Shown here piece by piece: positions 18,712 through 26,980 of a stretch of DNA of 43,424 nucleotides; positions within the stretch are counted from its first letter, which is position 1; each line of letters begins with the position of its first letter. The DNA comes from Ceratorhiza oryzae-sativae (taxonomy: Eukaryota; Basidiomycota; Agaricomycetes; Cantharellales; Ceratobasidiaceae). The position numbers and the translations under genes are program-made. The stretch is taken from positions 1 through 43,424 of the forward strand of contig JARWMV010000231.1 of assembly GCA_030998015.1 (NCBI GenBank), in the 5' to 3' direction. The notes under the pieces were generated by a model. It was not told where the DNA came from and searched no databases. It saw only the letters and a program-made list of their open reading frames with translations.

Positions 18712-19563
18712 ATGACAATGTTAATGCGACTAAGAAACACAGCATCAATATTTAACTCAATAAATGTTATGCAAAATCAATATTTACAACTAGTACGGTT
18801 TAACTCTTCTAATAGTAAATCAAGTATTATCAGCACAATTAAACCTTCAAGTTTGTCTAATGATACTGATACAACTTCTTCAGAGGTAACGCTATTAGGC
18901 CCAGTGCAAAATTCGAAATTGAGTAATGGCTTTTTAACTAAAGAACAAAGAGCTGCCATTACAATTCCACAAGCAAAGGAGGAAATCCTGGTAGGTCTGG
19001 CCCTTGGTGATCTAAGCATGAAAAGACACCAAGCTAAAACAAAAACAGCAAATCCTGTATTACTTTTTGAGCAAGGGTTAATCCACAAAGATTACCTTTT
19101 ACACCTTTACGGTATATTCCAGGATTTTTGTACCACACCCCCGAAAATTTCTGACAGATTGCCCAGCAAAGTAACAGGTAAAACCTATAGCCGAATAAGA
19201 TTTCAAACTGTATCATTGCCCTGCTTTAACAACCTGTTTGATAGTTTTTATTCTGAGGGAATTAAAACAATCCCATCAAATATAGGGCAACTGGTTACTC
19301 CTCTGGCCCTTTGTTACTGGCTATGTGACGATGGTTCTTACTGTAAAACAACATCTAGAATTATTATTTGTACCGACTCTTTTTCTCTAGAGGAAGTAAA
19401 TTTATTGGCTAATATTCTAAATGACAAATGGAATTTTGAGTGTTACGTCAATAAATATGGTAATAATTATAGAATACGAATTCCGAAAAAAAGCTTGGCT
19501 AAAGTGCAAGTTTTACTGAGAGACATAATGCCAAGCATGATGCTTTATAGAATTGGTCTTTAG
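18712..19563 (+). CDS. LAGLIDADG homing endonuclease HEG1, intact
   Basis: 283 residues from ATG 18712; the frame also opens upstream inside the atp6 3' end. It is a two-motif LAGLIDADG protein of type 2: first motif ILVGLALGDLSMK, second motif LALCYWLCDDGSY, with intermediate SDRLPSKVTGKTYSRIRF and the family ending MPSMMLYRIGL. It carries no hairpin insertion, unlike most of its relatives in the window. It sits between a complete atp6 and a second atp6 C-terminus, the layout expected of an endonuclease that inserts into atp6 and brings a replacement 3' end. Target and activity are inferred. Confidence 0.92.
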   Translation: MTMLMRLRNTASIFNSINVMQNQYLQLVRFNSSNSKSSIISTIKPSSLSNDTDTTSSEVTLLGPVQNSKLSNGFLTKEQRAAITIPQAKEEILVGLALGDLSMKRHQAKTKTANPVLLFEQGLIHKDYLLHLYGIFQDFCTTPPKISDRLPSKVTGKTYSRIRFQTVSLPCFNNLFDSFYSEGIKTIPSNIGQLVTPLALCYWLCDDGSYCKTTSRIIICTDSFSLEEVNLLANILNDKWNFECYVNKYGNNYRIRIPKKSLAKVQVLLRDIMPSMMLYRIGL

Positions 19564-19652
19564 TGAAATTTCCTATCTGGGTGCCATTAAACTGCACACA
19601 TTCCCTTTGAAAAATGATTCTTCACTCCCCTCCCTTTTGTGCCCGGGCGCGG

Positions 19653-20090
19653 GTGCCTTATAACTACACTATAACTACATCTATCGTAGTAAGTTTAGGA
19701 CTAAGTTTAACAATCTTTATTGGAGTTACAATCTTAGCTTTATCAATTCACAAAGTAAGATTCTTCTCATTCTTTATTCCATCCGGGTGCCCGCTGGGAT
19801 TAGTTCCCTTATTAGTATTAATCGAGTTGATCTCTTATTTCGCACGAGCTGTGTCTTTAGGAGTTCGATTGTTCGCTAATATGATGGCCGGTCATACTTT
19901 AGTAAAAATATTGTCTACATTCCTATTCCAAATGTTCAGTAGCAGTGTACTGGTTGCAGTATTTACTTTAATACCATTTGGTATATTTGTAGCAATCATT
20001 GGATTGGAGCTTGCTGTTTCAATCATACAAAGTTATGTATTCTGTACTCTAACTTGCTCATACTTAAGAGATGCTATTGAATTACACTAG
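19653..20090 (+). pseudogene. Displaced atp6 C-terminus, copy 2
   Basis: Open frame from VPYNYTITT to CSYLRDAIELH, 145 residues plus stop. It aligns with the atp6 C-terminal portion starting at VPYNYAIATS. It keeps the essential arginine ([13 protein letters not shown]) and all C-terminal helices, with many substitutions against the full gene. There is no N-terminal part; upstream is a short GC-rich stretch (GTGCCCGGGCGCGGGTG). It is best explained as the former atp6 3' end pushed downstream by insertion of HEG1 plus a new C-terminus. It is not expected to be a functional subunit alone. The good preservation is notable. Confidence 0.88.
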
Positions 20091-20095
20091 TGAAA

Positions 20096-20162
20096 ATGAT
20101 GTCAAATATTAATCCTTGGTTTATAACCGGTATCACGGACAGTGAATTCTTCATCAATGTCT
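20096..20162 (+). pseudogene. LAGLIDADG N-terminal remnant
   Basis: Starts five bases after the atp6 copy-2 stop: MMSNINPWFITGITDSEFF. It resembles the first LAGLIDADG motif context NPWFITGFSDAES seen in rns intron 3. DHE-A interrupts it at 20163. I could not match the sequence beyond DHE-A to its continuation. Confidence 0.6.
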
Positions 20163-20334
20163 CCGCGCGCGTTAGTTGCTGGTGGGACTTGTCCCACCAA
20201 CCAACGTGAGCAATCGCAACCGTTTGCGATTGCTAGTGCGCGGCATAATATCGATATTTAGCCGCCGGCTGAAAATGACGAACGGTCGTCATTTTCTACG
20301 AGGGAATCTTTAGGATTCCCTCTAACGCCGGCGG
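20163..20334 (+). repeat. DHE-A copy
   Basis: Full-length 172-base element. Confidence 0.95.
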
Positions 20335-20499
20335 GAGATTGTAGTTATAAAATATTGTATTTTGCCACAATTATGTGTCAGGATATAAATACTTTGAGTT
20401 TGGCGTATTTTATGGTTTTCTCTCAATAGAAGCTATTAAACCCCAAACCTGTGGAGTGGCTCTAATGTTAGATGCCCCCTATTCAAACTATCAAGAAAT
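20335..20499 (+). other. Open but unidentified stretch between two DHE-A copies
   Basis: One frame is open for about 43 codons (YVSGYKYFEFGVFYGFLSIE, then AIKPQTCGVALMLDAPYSNY) and runs into DHE-A. The composition looks coding, and it may be a fragment of the interrupted LAGLIDADG gene to its left. I cannot assign it to a family. Confidence 0.35.
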
Positions 20500-20671
20500 C
20501 CGCGCGCGTTAGTTGCTGGTGGGACTTGTCCCACCAACCAACGTGAGCAATCGCAACCGTTTGCGATTGCTAGTGCGCGGCATAATATCGATATTTAGCC
20601 GCCGGCTGAAAATGACGAACGGTCGTCATTTTCTACGAGGGAATCTTTAGGATTCCCTCTAACGCCGGCGG
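20500..20671 (+). repeat. DHE-A copy
   Basis: Full-length 172-base element. Confidence 0.95.
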
Positions 20672-20759
20672 GCCAAGTCTTTTGACAAAATAAACTTCAG
20701 CTGTTTTCTTTCTTAATTTCCCAATAAAGAAATTAAGCCTAAAACATCGTGAGTATTGA

Positions 20760-20779
20760 GATTTAGAGACTATCACAAT
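20760..20779 (+). promoter_or_regulatory. Leader motif shared with cox2
   Basis: GATTTAGAGACTATCACAAT differs at one position from GATTTAGAGACAATCACAAT at 39807-39826. Each lies 14-15 bases before an ATG. A shared 5' untranslated element (promoter, processing or translation-activator site) or a duplicated gene start are both possible. Confidence 0.4.
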
Positions 20780-20983
20780 AATATATTTTTATACATGTTT
20801 TATTTTTCAAATCTTACAATCTTAGCGATTGTGCCCTATTTTTTAGTAATTGCATTTTTTTACGTTGTTGTAATTCCAACAATCGGATCTGGCTTGGATA
20901 TCATTAGCGGGTTGGTAATTTGTTCTCTAGTACCTGTTAAACCTCAAAGGCTAACTAAGCAGGAACGAGAAGCTTTTTCACTT

Positions 20984-21165
20984 TCAAACCCCCGCTTAGG
21001 GTCATCCAGCATTGTATTTATATATAAATACATGCTGTTGACCCGAGGGGTTTGGTTATCGAGGCCGCGTTCGCGGCGAGCCGCGCGCACGCCAGGGCCG
21101 ACTTGGCTTGATTATTGACCTTAAGGTCAATATGAGCCAAGGCGTTCGCAGGCGTGCACGGGTCA
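20984..21165. repeat. B element inserted in HEG2
   Basis: Flanked by TCA at 20984-20986 and 21163-21165. Excision of 179 bases restores CTTTCAGAATTG (LSEL). It contains the AT palindrome GTATTTATATATAAATAC and GC-rich nested stems (GCCGCGTTCGCGGC and a broken CCTTGGCT/AGCCAAGG). Confidence 0.88.
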
Positions 21166-21567
21166 GAATTGTTACAACAAATTATAGTTGGGACAATAAT
21201 GGGTGACCTGAATATCCAAAAACGAACTATTAACAGTAATGCTCGTTTAAGATTTCATCAGGGAATAATTCACGAACAATACCTTATTCACTTGTACGAA
21301 TTGTTCAGAGCCTATTGTTCATCATCACCCAAAACATCTGATCGGCTTCCCGATAGACGAACGGGTGAGATATACACTCAAATTGTATTTAATACCCTTG
21401 CGCTACCGTGCTTTAACAAATTTTACAACCTATTTTATTTGGATGGTAAAAAAATAGTTCCAACCAACATAGGTGATCTTCTTACACCTGTTGCTTTAGC
21501 CTATTGGATTGCAGATGATGGAGGTTTTTGCAAATCTACTCAAAGAGTTACATTATCAACACATTCT

Positions 21568-21739
21568 CCGCGCGCGTTAGTTGCTGGTGGGACTTGTCCC
21601 ACCAACCAACGTGAGCAATCGCAACCGTTTGCGATTGCTAGTGCGCGGCATAATATCGATATTTAGCCGCCGGCTGAAAATGACGAACGGTCGTCATTTT
21701 CTACGAGGGAATCTTTAGGATTCCCTCTAACGCCGGCGG
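21568..21739 (+). repeat. DHE-A copy in HEG2
   Basis: Full-length element. The interrupted frame reads 33 codons into it and ends at its internal TAG, giving the same artificial tail (PRALVAGGTC...) seen at two other endonuclease genes. Confidence 0.95.
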
Positions 21740-22213
21740 GCTGAAGTTGAACTTCTAATGAACGTTTTGGGGGACAAATTCGGTTTAAATTTTGCTCTTG
21801 ACAAACAAGTTTCTGGTTTTAGAATTCGAATTTCAGTTAAATCATTAGCTGATCTTCAAAGATTATTATCGCCGCACAGGCCTCCTATGATGTTGCATAA
21901 AATAGGTTTATAATCGCGCTGGGGTATTTTTTTCCACTTCCTAAAGAAATCCCTAAGGGGACCCCTCCCGGAGTTTACAGGGTTTTAGACAACCTAAAAA
22001 GTTTCTTACAATGTATAGATCTTAAACAAAATTTACATGAAGAGGTAAGTTTACAGTGATGGTTCTTTTTATGTTACAATATCTAAAAGTACCAAAAATA
22101 TAGTAGGTTGGTCAGTTGCTGTTAATTATCAGATTGTATCTTCTATTAACAGTGCTAATCTTGCAATGATGGAACAAATAAATTCATTTTATGGTAATAT
22201 CGGAAATATTTCT

Positions 22214-22238
22214 GAGCAGCCGCATAGCGCGCTGCAAA
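22214..22238. repeat. I hairpin in HEG3
   Basis: GCAGCCGCATAGCGCGCTGC core. The protein frame moves by one base across it, consistent with a 25-base insertion. The same core occurs near 8896, 9973, 15632, 16705 and 27897. Confidence 0.75.
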
Positions 22239-22337
22239 CATGAAAAAGATAATACTTTAAGATTTACTGTAAGTGGTTTATCAAATTGCAAAATAGTTCA
22301 GAATCATTTTTTAACCTATCCCTTATTAACTTATAAA

Positions 22338-22523
22338 ACCGTCGCGCTGGGACGCCCGAATGGATGCCCGTAGGGCTTGGCCAAAACCACCCCCAAACAA
22401 TGCAGCGTAGCTGCACATGTTTGGGGGTGTTTTTGGAAATCACATTTCGGGCGTCCCCAGCGCGGCCGGCTCGCCGAGAATCGATGATTTGCGAAGGCAA
22501 ATCTACATCGATTCTCGAGGGTT
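22338..22523. repeat. C element in HEG3
   Basis: Inserted between LLTYK and LVYF. Its arms begin AACCGTCGCGCTGG and end CTCGAGGGTT. It holds a long ACCCCCAAACA/TGTTTGGGGGT hairpin and a GAATCGATG/CATCGATTC hairpin. Confidence 0.85.
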
Positions 22524-23205
22524 AGTTTATTTCCAATTATGGTCTTCTATATTAGACATTATGTCAACTGGGGCTCACTTTACTTTAGAGGGATTATTAA
22601 AAATAGTTTCACTTAAAGCTCAATTTAAAAAGGGCTTATCTGAATTACTGGGAACTAGTTTTCCCAATGTCAGTCCGGCCATTAAACCATCTTTTGAGCC
22701 TAACCTGGCCTTAATGAATATTCATTGGCTTTGTGGGTTCATAAACGGGGATGGCCACTTTGGACTTAGAATTAGACATAACACTAAAACTTCTTTGGGT
22801 TCTAGTTGTGATGTTATTATTTCTATTAGCCAAGACGATGTAAGTTTAATTACTTTGGAAAATATTGTTGAATTTTTAGGTGTGGGTAGAGTTCATTCTT
22901 CTGGAAGAACAACTTATGTCTATTTTTTAGGTTCCCTTAAAGATATAAACATTTTTATTAACAAGTTTAAAGAAGTGAATTTATTGGGTGCCAAAGCTCT
23001 AGATTATGCTGATTTCTGTAAAGGGATCGAAATAATCAATAGTAGAGAGCATCTAACTCTAGAAGGTTTTAATAAGCTTGAGATTCTTTCCCAAAATATG
23101 AACTCTAAGAGAACTAATTTTGGAAATTAAATAAATATAATGTCGCACTAATCCCCTCCCTGTCTAATTGGTTAAGGTCCCTCATAGAGGGACCCTACCT
23201 CGAAG

Positions 23206-23365
23206 TCATACCCTAGGTGGGCTAGAAAGGCCCATGCCCACCTAAGGGCGCCGAATCGAAGATTCCTATGCCCCGTGGGTATGGATATCGAGGCCGCGTT
23301 CGCGGCGAGCCCGCTATCTCGCCCGGGCCAGCGCTCTGCGCTGATCCAGGCGAGAACGGGTCATA
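23206..23365. repeat. B' element before atp6 copy 3
   Basis: Flanked by TCATA at 23206-23210 and 23361-23365. It shares the GAGGCCGCGTTCGCGGCGAG core with B but has different hairpins (AGGTGGGC/GCCCACCT and CTCGCCCGGGC). Another copy at 27062-27221 has the same layout with TATGA flanks. Confidence 0.85.
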
Positions 23366-23765
23366 TTAAATATAACGTTGGAGCTAAAGGTAACCTAAAA
23401 GGAACACCTTTAGCTTTAGTACCTTTATTAGTTTTAATTGAATTAATTTCTTACTTAGCTAGAGCCGTTTCTTTAGGAGTACGATTATTTGCTAATATTA
23501 TGGCCGGGCACACTTTAATGAAAATCTTGTCTACATTCTTATTCCAAATGTTCACAAGCAGTGCTTTAATGTTTGTACCCTGTAGACCCCCAACAATTGA
23601 TAGCAGCATGTACTAGTACATGCTGACGACAGGGTAATAACACTTGTTCCATTTGCATTATTCACATGTATTATCGGACTAGAAATTGCTGTTTCATTTA
23701 TCCAGGCCTACGTATTTAGTATTTTAGTTTGTTCTTATCTAAAAGACGCTATAGATCTACACTAA
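23366..23765 (+). pseudogene. Displaced atp6 C-terminus, copy 3
   Basis: Reads [20 protein letters not shown] then [40 protein letters not shown] and [10 protein letters not shown]. An L hairpin (23575-23636) interrupts; the sequence then resumes ITLVPFALFTCIIGLEIAVS and ends VCSYLKDAIDLH. Removing 59 bases restores the frame exactly (LMFV-ITLVPF). The N-terminal junction is covered by B'. It is a third, older-looking copy of the subunit a C-terminus. Confidence 0.88.
23575..23636. repeat. L hairpin in atp6 copy 3
   Basis: Flanked by GTA on both sides. CCCTGTAGAC and GACGACAGGG arms enclose the 20-base perfect palindrome AGCATGTACTAGTACATGCT. The same palindrome occurs in the hairpin clusters and at about 27642. 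Confidence 0.85.
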
Positions 23766-23856
23766 TAAAGTTTAAATTAGTTATATCTGGGCTAACTCGG
23801 TACGGAAAGACATGTCAAATTTGTAAATCCAATATAATAAATAGTAATCCAGACTT
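23766..23856 (+). pseudogene. Possible endonuclease N-terminal remnant
   Basis: Open stretch reading KFKLVISGLTRYGKTCQICK then SNIINSNPDF, reminiscent of the lead-in to a LAGLIDADG motif. B interrupts it at 23857, and no motif is seen beyond. Weak. Confidence 0.3.
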
Positions 23857-24015
23857 TATGACCCGTGCACGCCTGCGAACGCCTTGGCTTAAGCCAAGGC
23901 GGCCCTGGCGTGCGCGCGGCTCGCCGCGAACGCGGCCTCGATAACCATACCCACGGGTCAACAGCATGTATTTATATATAAATACAATGCTGGTTGACCC
24001 TAAGCGGGGGTATGA
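23857..24015. repeat. B element
   Basis: Flanked by TATGA at 23857-23861 and 24011-24015. A full form with GACCCGTGCACGCCTGCG, CCTTGGCTTAAGCCAAGG, CTCGCCGCGAACGCGGC and the AT-rich palindrome. Confidence 0.88.
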
Positions 24016-24055
24016 TAAATAAATTCTTGGAACTAATCTTAGTTACGAGGCTTAC

Positions 24056-24197
24056 TCCGCCGGCGGAGGATCGTGCTAGCACGATCGTAGAGGAGCCGGC
24101 GGTTCCGCGGCCTCCAGTCATGCTTGCACTGTTTTACCGTCTCGTGTCAACATAGTTGACCGGCCGGTAAAACAAACATGACCTTATGGCCGCGGAG
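24056..24197. repeat. H and nested E modules
   Basis: H has CGCCGGCGGAGGATCGTGCT paired with its complement. An outer CCGCGGCC...GGCCGCGG stem then encloses the E hairpin (GTTTTACCGTCTCGTGTC... with ACCGGCCGGTAAAAC). Confidence 0.8.
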
Positions 24198-24515
24198 TAT
24201 TGTTCTGAGGTCTTCGTTGTTAAGAATCCAGCATTTTTGGATTATAAAAATAAAATTATAACCCCTCCCTGAGTTAGAGTGAGAAGTTATTCAAACTCCA
24301 TTTAGAGGTTATTGGACCATTCCATGAGGGTTGGAGTGTGAAGTTATTCAGACTCCATAGACCGGATTCGTATTGTGGTTATTTCCCAAATTGGGACAAC
24401 TAATTTACCCTACAGGACAATTGGTAGGTAAAATTTGCGGAAAATTGATCTATACGAGTTGCAGAACGCCCAATTTATTAAAATTATTACATCTTGTTAT
24501 GTAAAACTCTTAAGC
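24198..24515. other. Unassigned spacer (right arm)
   Basis: No gene recognised on either strand. Contains the duplicated motif GAAGTTATTCAAACTCC / GAAGTTATTCAGACTCC. Confidence 0.4.
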
Positions 24516-24687
24516 CCGCCGGCGTTAGAGGGAATCCTAAAGATTCCCTCGTAGAAAATGACGACCGTTCGTCATTTTCAGCCGGCGGCTAAATATCGAT
24601 ATTATGCCGCGCACTAGCAATCGCAAACGGTTGCGATTGCTCACGTTGGTTGGTGGGACAAGTCCCACCAGCAACTAACGCGCGCGG
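24516..24687 (-). repeat. DHE-A copy
   Basis: Full-length 172-base element. Confidence 0.95.
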
Positions 24688-24804
24688 GATCCCTAATAAG
24701 TTTAAGGGTGGGCAAAGTTTAGGGTTTAATTACAAAGGCCCACACCTGGCATCCTATACAAGATACACAGGTAGGCCGACTTCTAAAGGTCGGCAGTTGG
24801 GTGC
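24688..24804. other. Spacer between two DHE-A copies (right arm)
   Basis: Mirror of 821-937, no gene recognised. Confidence 0.5.
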
Positions 24805-24976
24805 CCGCCGGCGTTAGAGGGAATCCTAAAGATTCCCTCGTAGAAAATGACGACCGTTCGTCATTTTCAGCCGGCGGCTAAATATCGATATTATGCCGCG
24901 CACTAGCAATCGCAAACGGTTGCGATTGCTCACGTTGGTTGGTGGGACAAGTCCCACCAGCAACTAACGCGCGCGG
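24805..24976 (-). repeat. DHE-A, outermost copy of right arm
   Basis: Sequence identity to the left arm ends at its last base. Beyond it is single-copy AT-rich sequence with no gene to about 25066. Confidence 0.95.
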
Positions 24977-25066
24977 GGAGAGCATCCCTTTGAATTGAAC
25001 TATTCTAAATAAAATAACTCGTGTTTTCCCGATACAAAAAAAATAAATGAAAAATATAAACAAAAT

Positions 25067-25252
25067 AACCCTCGAGAATCGATGTAGATTTGCCTTCGCA
25101 AATCATCGATTCTCGGCGAGCCGGCCGCGCTGGGACGCCCGAAATGTGATTTCCAAAAACACCCCCAAACATGTGCAGCTACGCTGCATTGTTTGGGGGT
25201 GGTTTTGGCCAAGCCCTACGGGCATCCATTCGGGCGTCCCAGCGCGACGGTT
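25067..25252. repeat. C element
   Basis: AACCCTCGAG...CGACGG arms, similar to the copy in HEG3 but with small differences. It lies directly before the LAGLIDADG remnant at 25258. Confidence 0.85.
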
Positions 25253-25257
25253 TTTAA

Positions 25258-25649
25258 ACTAGAGACAGCTAAAAAGGAATTGGAATTAGCTCTAAAATCC
25301 TATAAACCTCTTTCTTTATGTGAAACTCAGAATTTTAGAGAGCTTGTAAATGGATTCTTTCAAGCCGAAGGGACTATCAGTGCTTCTTTTTTAGGATCTT
25401 CTTCGGCTAAAGTTAATCCATACTTCATGACCCGTGCACGCCTGCGAACGCCTTGGCTTAAGCCAAGGCGGCCCTGGCGTGCGCGCGCTCGCCGCTTCGC
25501 GGCCTCGATACCCATTACCCCTCGGGTCGTCGACCCTAAGCGGGGGCATGATTAGTCAAAATTATAGTGCTGAAAGCCTAAATTTCTTCGTTCAAATTTT
25601 CTATGAACTTAATCAAGTCGGCAGAGTTACTGTCTTTTTAAATCAATAT
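25258..25649 (+). pseudogene. LAGLIDADG endonuclease fragment
   Basis: Reads LETAKKELELALKSYKPLSL then CETQNFRELVNGFFQAEGTI and SASFLGSSSAKVNPYF. NGFFQAEGT is a LAGLIDADG-type first motif. A B element (25426-25551) interrupts, and the frame resumes SQNYSAESLNFFVQIFYELN then QVGRVTVFLNQY. It then stops at a composite hairpin (25650-25820) and tRNA-Arg. The second half of the protein is absent. Confidence 0.75.
25426..25551. repeat. B element, short form
   Basis: Flanked by CATGA at 25426-25430 and 25547-25551, period 121. It lacks the AT-rich internal palindrome of the long form (GTCGTCGAC replaces it). Confidence 0.88.
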
Positions 25650-25820
25650 CCGCGGCATAACCCTGTAGACCCCCAACAAGGCAATGGCCTCCCAATGCGT
25701 TGGCCCTACGGGCCAACGTATTGGGGGGGCCATTAGCTTATTGGGGGGCGGATGCCCCTCAAACAATGCAGCGTAGCTGCACATGTTTGAGGGGCAGGAG
25801 ACGACAGGGTACTGCCGCGG
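25650..25820. repeat. Composite: D nested inside L-type stem
   Basis: The outer CCGCGG...CCGCGG and ACCCTGT/ACAGGGT arms enclose a D double hairpin with the CGGATG linker. A near-identical composite is at 26239-26399. Confidence 0.8.
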
Positions 25821-25832
25821 GGTGAGTTAATT

Positions 25833-25904
25833 ATTCTCTTAGCTCAATGGTTAGAGCTACATTCTTCTAAAATGTCTATTTTGGTTCGAGTCCGAAAGAG
25901 AATA
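25833..25904 (+). tRNA. trnR(ucu): tRNA-Arg(UCU)
   Basis: A complete cloverleaf can be drawn. The acceptor is ATTCTCT/AGAGAAT (7 bp), the D stem GCTC/GAGC, and the anticodon stem ACATT/AATGT with loop CTTCTAA (anticodon TCT). The T stem is TTTGG/CCGAA with loop TTCGAGT, and the discriminator is A. It reads AGA/AGG. It starts 12 bases after a composite hairpin and stands among endonuclease wreckage. Confidence 0.92.
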
Positions 25905-26094
25905 TTGCCCTACCCTATCTCGTGTCAACTATGTTGACCGAGATAGAGGCCAGACTAAATTTTTCTATGTTTACCCTTCTGATCCATAACCGAAGGGAAG
26001 GGGGAAACTCGCTTTCGCTTTCTTTGGACCTCCAAGTATTGGCGCCCGGTCAATGAAATTGACACGGCCGCCAATACCCTACGGCTACAACTCT
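25905..26094. other. Hairpin-rich spacer
   Basis: Holds an E variant (CTATCTCGTGTCAACTATGT... at about 25916-25946) and a G module (about 26036-26077). No gene is seen. Confidence 0.6.
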
Positions 26095-26238
26095 TGACAA
26101 TAGAACAGGAAAATTTTACCCTAGTATTAGATTCAATACCTGAACATTTGCTTGCTTTAACGAGTTATATGAACTTTTCTATCCTGAAGGTAAAAAATAC
26201 TATGGAGGATCGTGCTAGCACGATCGTAATCGGCGGCT

Positions 26239-26399
26239 CCGCGGCATAACCCTGTAGACCCCCAACAAGGCAATGGCCTCCCAATGCGTCACAAACGTAT
26301 TGGGGGGGCCATTACCTTATTGGGGGGCGGATGCCCCTCAAACAATGCAGCGTAGCTGCACATGTTTGGGGGGCAGTAGACGACAGGGTACTGCCGCGG
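26239..26399. repeat. Composite D inside L-type stem
   Basis: Same architecture as 25650-25820. The D part matches the cox2-intron copy at 233-360, including the CACAAACGTATTGG variant and CAGTAG. Confidence 0.8.
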
Positions 26400-26492
26400 G
26401 GTGAACTATTAACACCTTCAGGTTTAGCATACTTTCACCAAAATGGTGGCCCTACGAGGCAGCTGCAGTAATTCTGGCCGACGGAAGTTGAA

Positions 26493-26618
26493 CATGACCC
26501 GTGCACGCCTGCGAACGCCTTGGCTTAAGCCAAGGCGGCCCTGGCGTGCGCGCGCTCGCCGCTTCGCGGCCTCGATACCCATTACCCCTCGGGTCGTCGA
26601 CCCTAAGCGGGGGCATGA
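26493..26618. repeat. B element, short form
   Basis: Flanked by CATGA at 26493-26497 and 26614-26618, period 121; essentially the same as 25426-25551. Confidence 0.88.
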
Positions 26619-26826
26619 AGTAACACTAGTGACAAACAATTTTACCAAAGACGAAGAAGAGCTTTTATATCAAGTTTTAGTAAATAACCCTCGAGAATCG
26701 ATGTAGATTTGCCTTCGCAAATCATCGATTCTCGGCGAGCCGGTTATTAAATTAAAATGCACTATTCGAAGAGATATAAATGTTTATTTAATTGATATTT
26801 CTTACCCGTATACTCTTCCCTTACAG

Positions 26827-26980
26827 GCCCCCGCTAATCGATACCCCTGCCAAGACGTGCGCTAAAGCGCAGTTCTCTAGGCAGGGTGTAGATTTGCCTT
26901 CGCAAATCATCGATTAGTGGGAGCCCTCCGCGCTTAGGCCGCCCTGCGGGCGATCAAAGAGCGCGGAGGGGAAGAGGTTA
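26827..26980. repeat. F nested in a TAATCGAT stem, followed by J
   Basis: GCTAATCGAT...ATCGATTAG arms enclose F (about 26844-26886). A J hairpin with CCCTCCGCGC / GCGCGGAGGG arms follows at about 26926-26970. Confidence 0.7.

Larger units (their letters stand above)
20795..21913 (+). pseudogene. LAGLIDADG endonuclease HEG2, with membrane-like N-terminus, broken
   Basis: From ATG 20795 the frame encodes a hydrophobic segment (FSNLTILAIVPYFLVIAFFY) that I do not recognise, then KPQRLTKQEREAFSLS, a typical lead-in to a type-2 LAGLIDADG domain. A B element (20984-21165) interrupts here; removing it joins SLS to ELLQQIIVGTIMGDLNIQKR (first motif). The second motif is ALAYWIADDGGF. A DHE-A (21568-21739) follows after STHS, then the frame resumes at EVELLMNVLGDKFGLNF and ends MMLHKIGL at 21913. 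Two insertions make it nonfunctional as read. The N-terminal part has a cox2-like leader and could be the start of another gene fused to the endonuclease. Confidence 0.8.
22058..23130 (+). pseudogene. LAGLIDADG endonuclease HEG3
   Basis: The coding trace starts DGSFYVTISKSTKNIVGWSV, the end of a first LAGLIDADG motif; the upstream half is missing or unrecognised. A 25-base I hairpin at about 22214-22238 and a C element at 22338-22523 each shift the frame. After C the frame is open from GLVYFQLWSSILDIMS to 23130, with a second motif HWLCGFINGDGHFGLRI and the usual LGVGRV...YVYFLGSL and SREHLTLEGFNKL segments. An ORF starting inside C (ATG 22417) would make a fusion of repeat-encoded residues and this C-terminal half. 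The left-arm copy is broken further. Confidence 0.8.
12821..24976. repeat. Right arm of about 12.16-kb inverted repeat
   Basis: Reverse complement of 649-12807 apart from the two small length differences noted there. Genes here lie on the plus strand. The outer end is the end of a DHE-A copy at 24976; beyond it the flank (AT-rich, endonuclease remnants) is unrelated to the left flank (cox2 intron). Confidence 0.97.

Noticed and set aside
20795..20990. atp8, atp9 or nad3/nad4L start
   Set aside because: Hydrophobic and preceded by a cox2-like leader, but the residues match none of these proteins that I can recognise; it runs straight into an endonuclease lead-in.
24198..24515. A nad or cob fragment
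   Set aside because: Short open stretches on both strands were checked by eye, and none carried a convincing conserved motif.
26095..26206. TGA read as tryptophan (mitochondrial code)
   Set aside because: One in-frame TGA lies in a shredded endonuclease gene. Trp codons in cox2 and atp6 are TGG, so there is no support for recoding.
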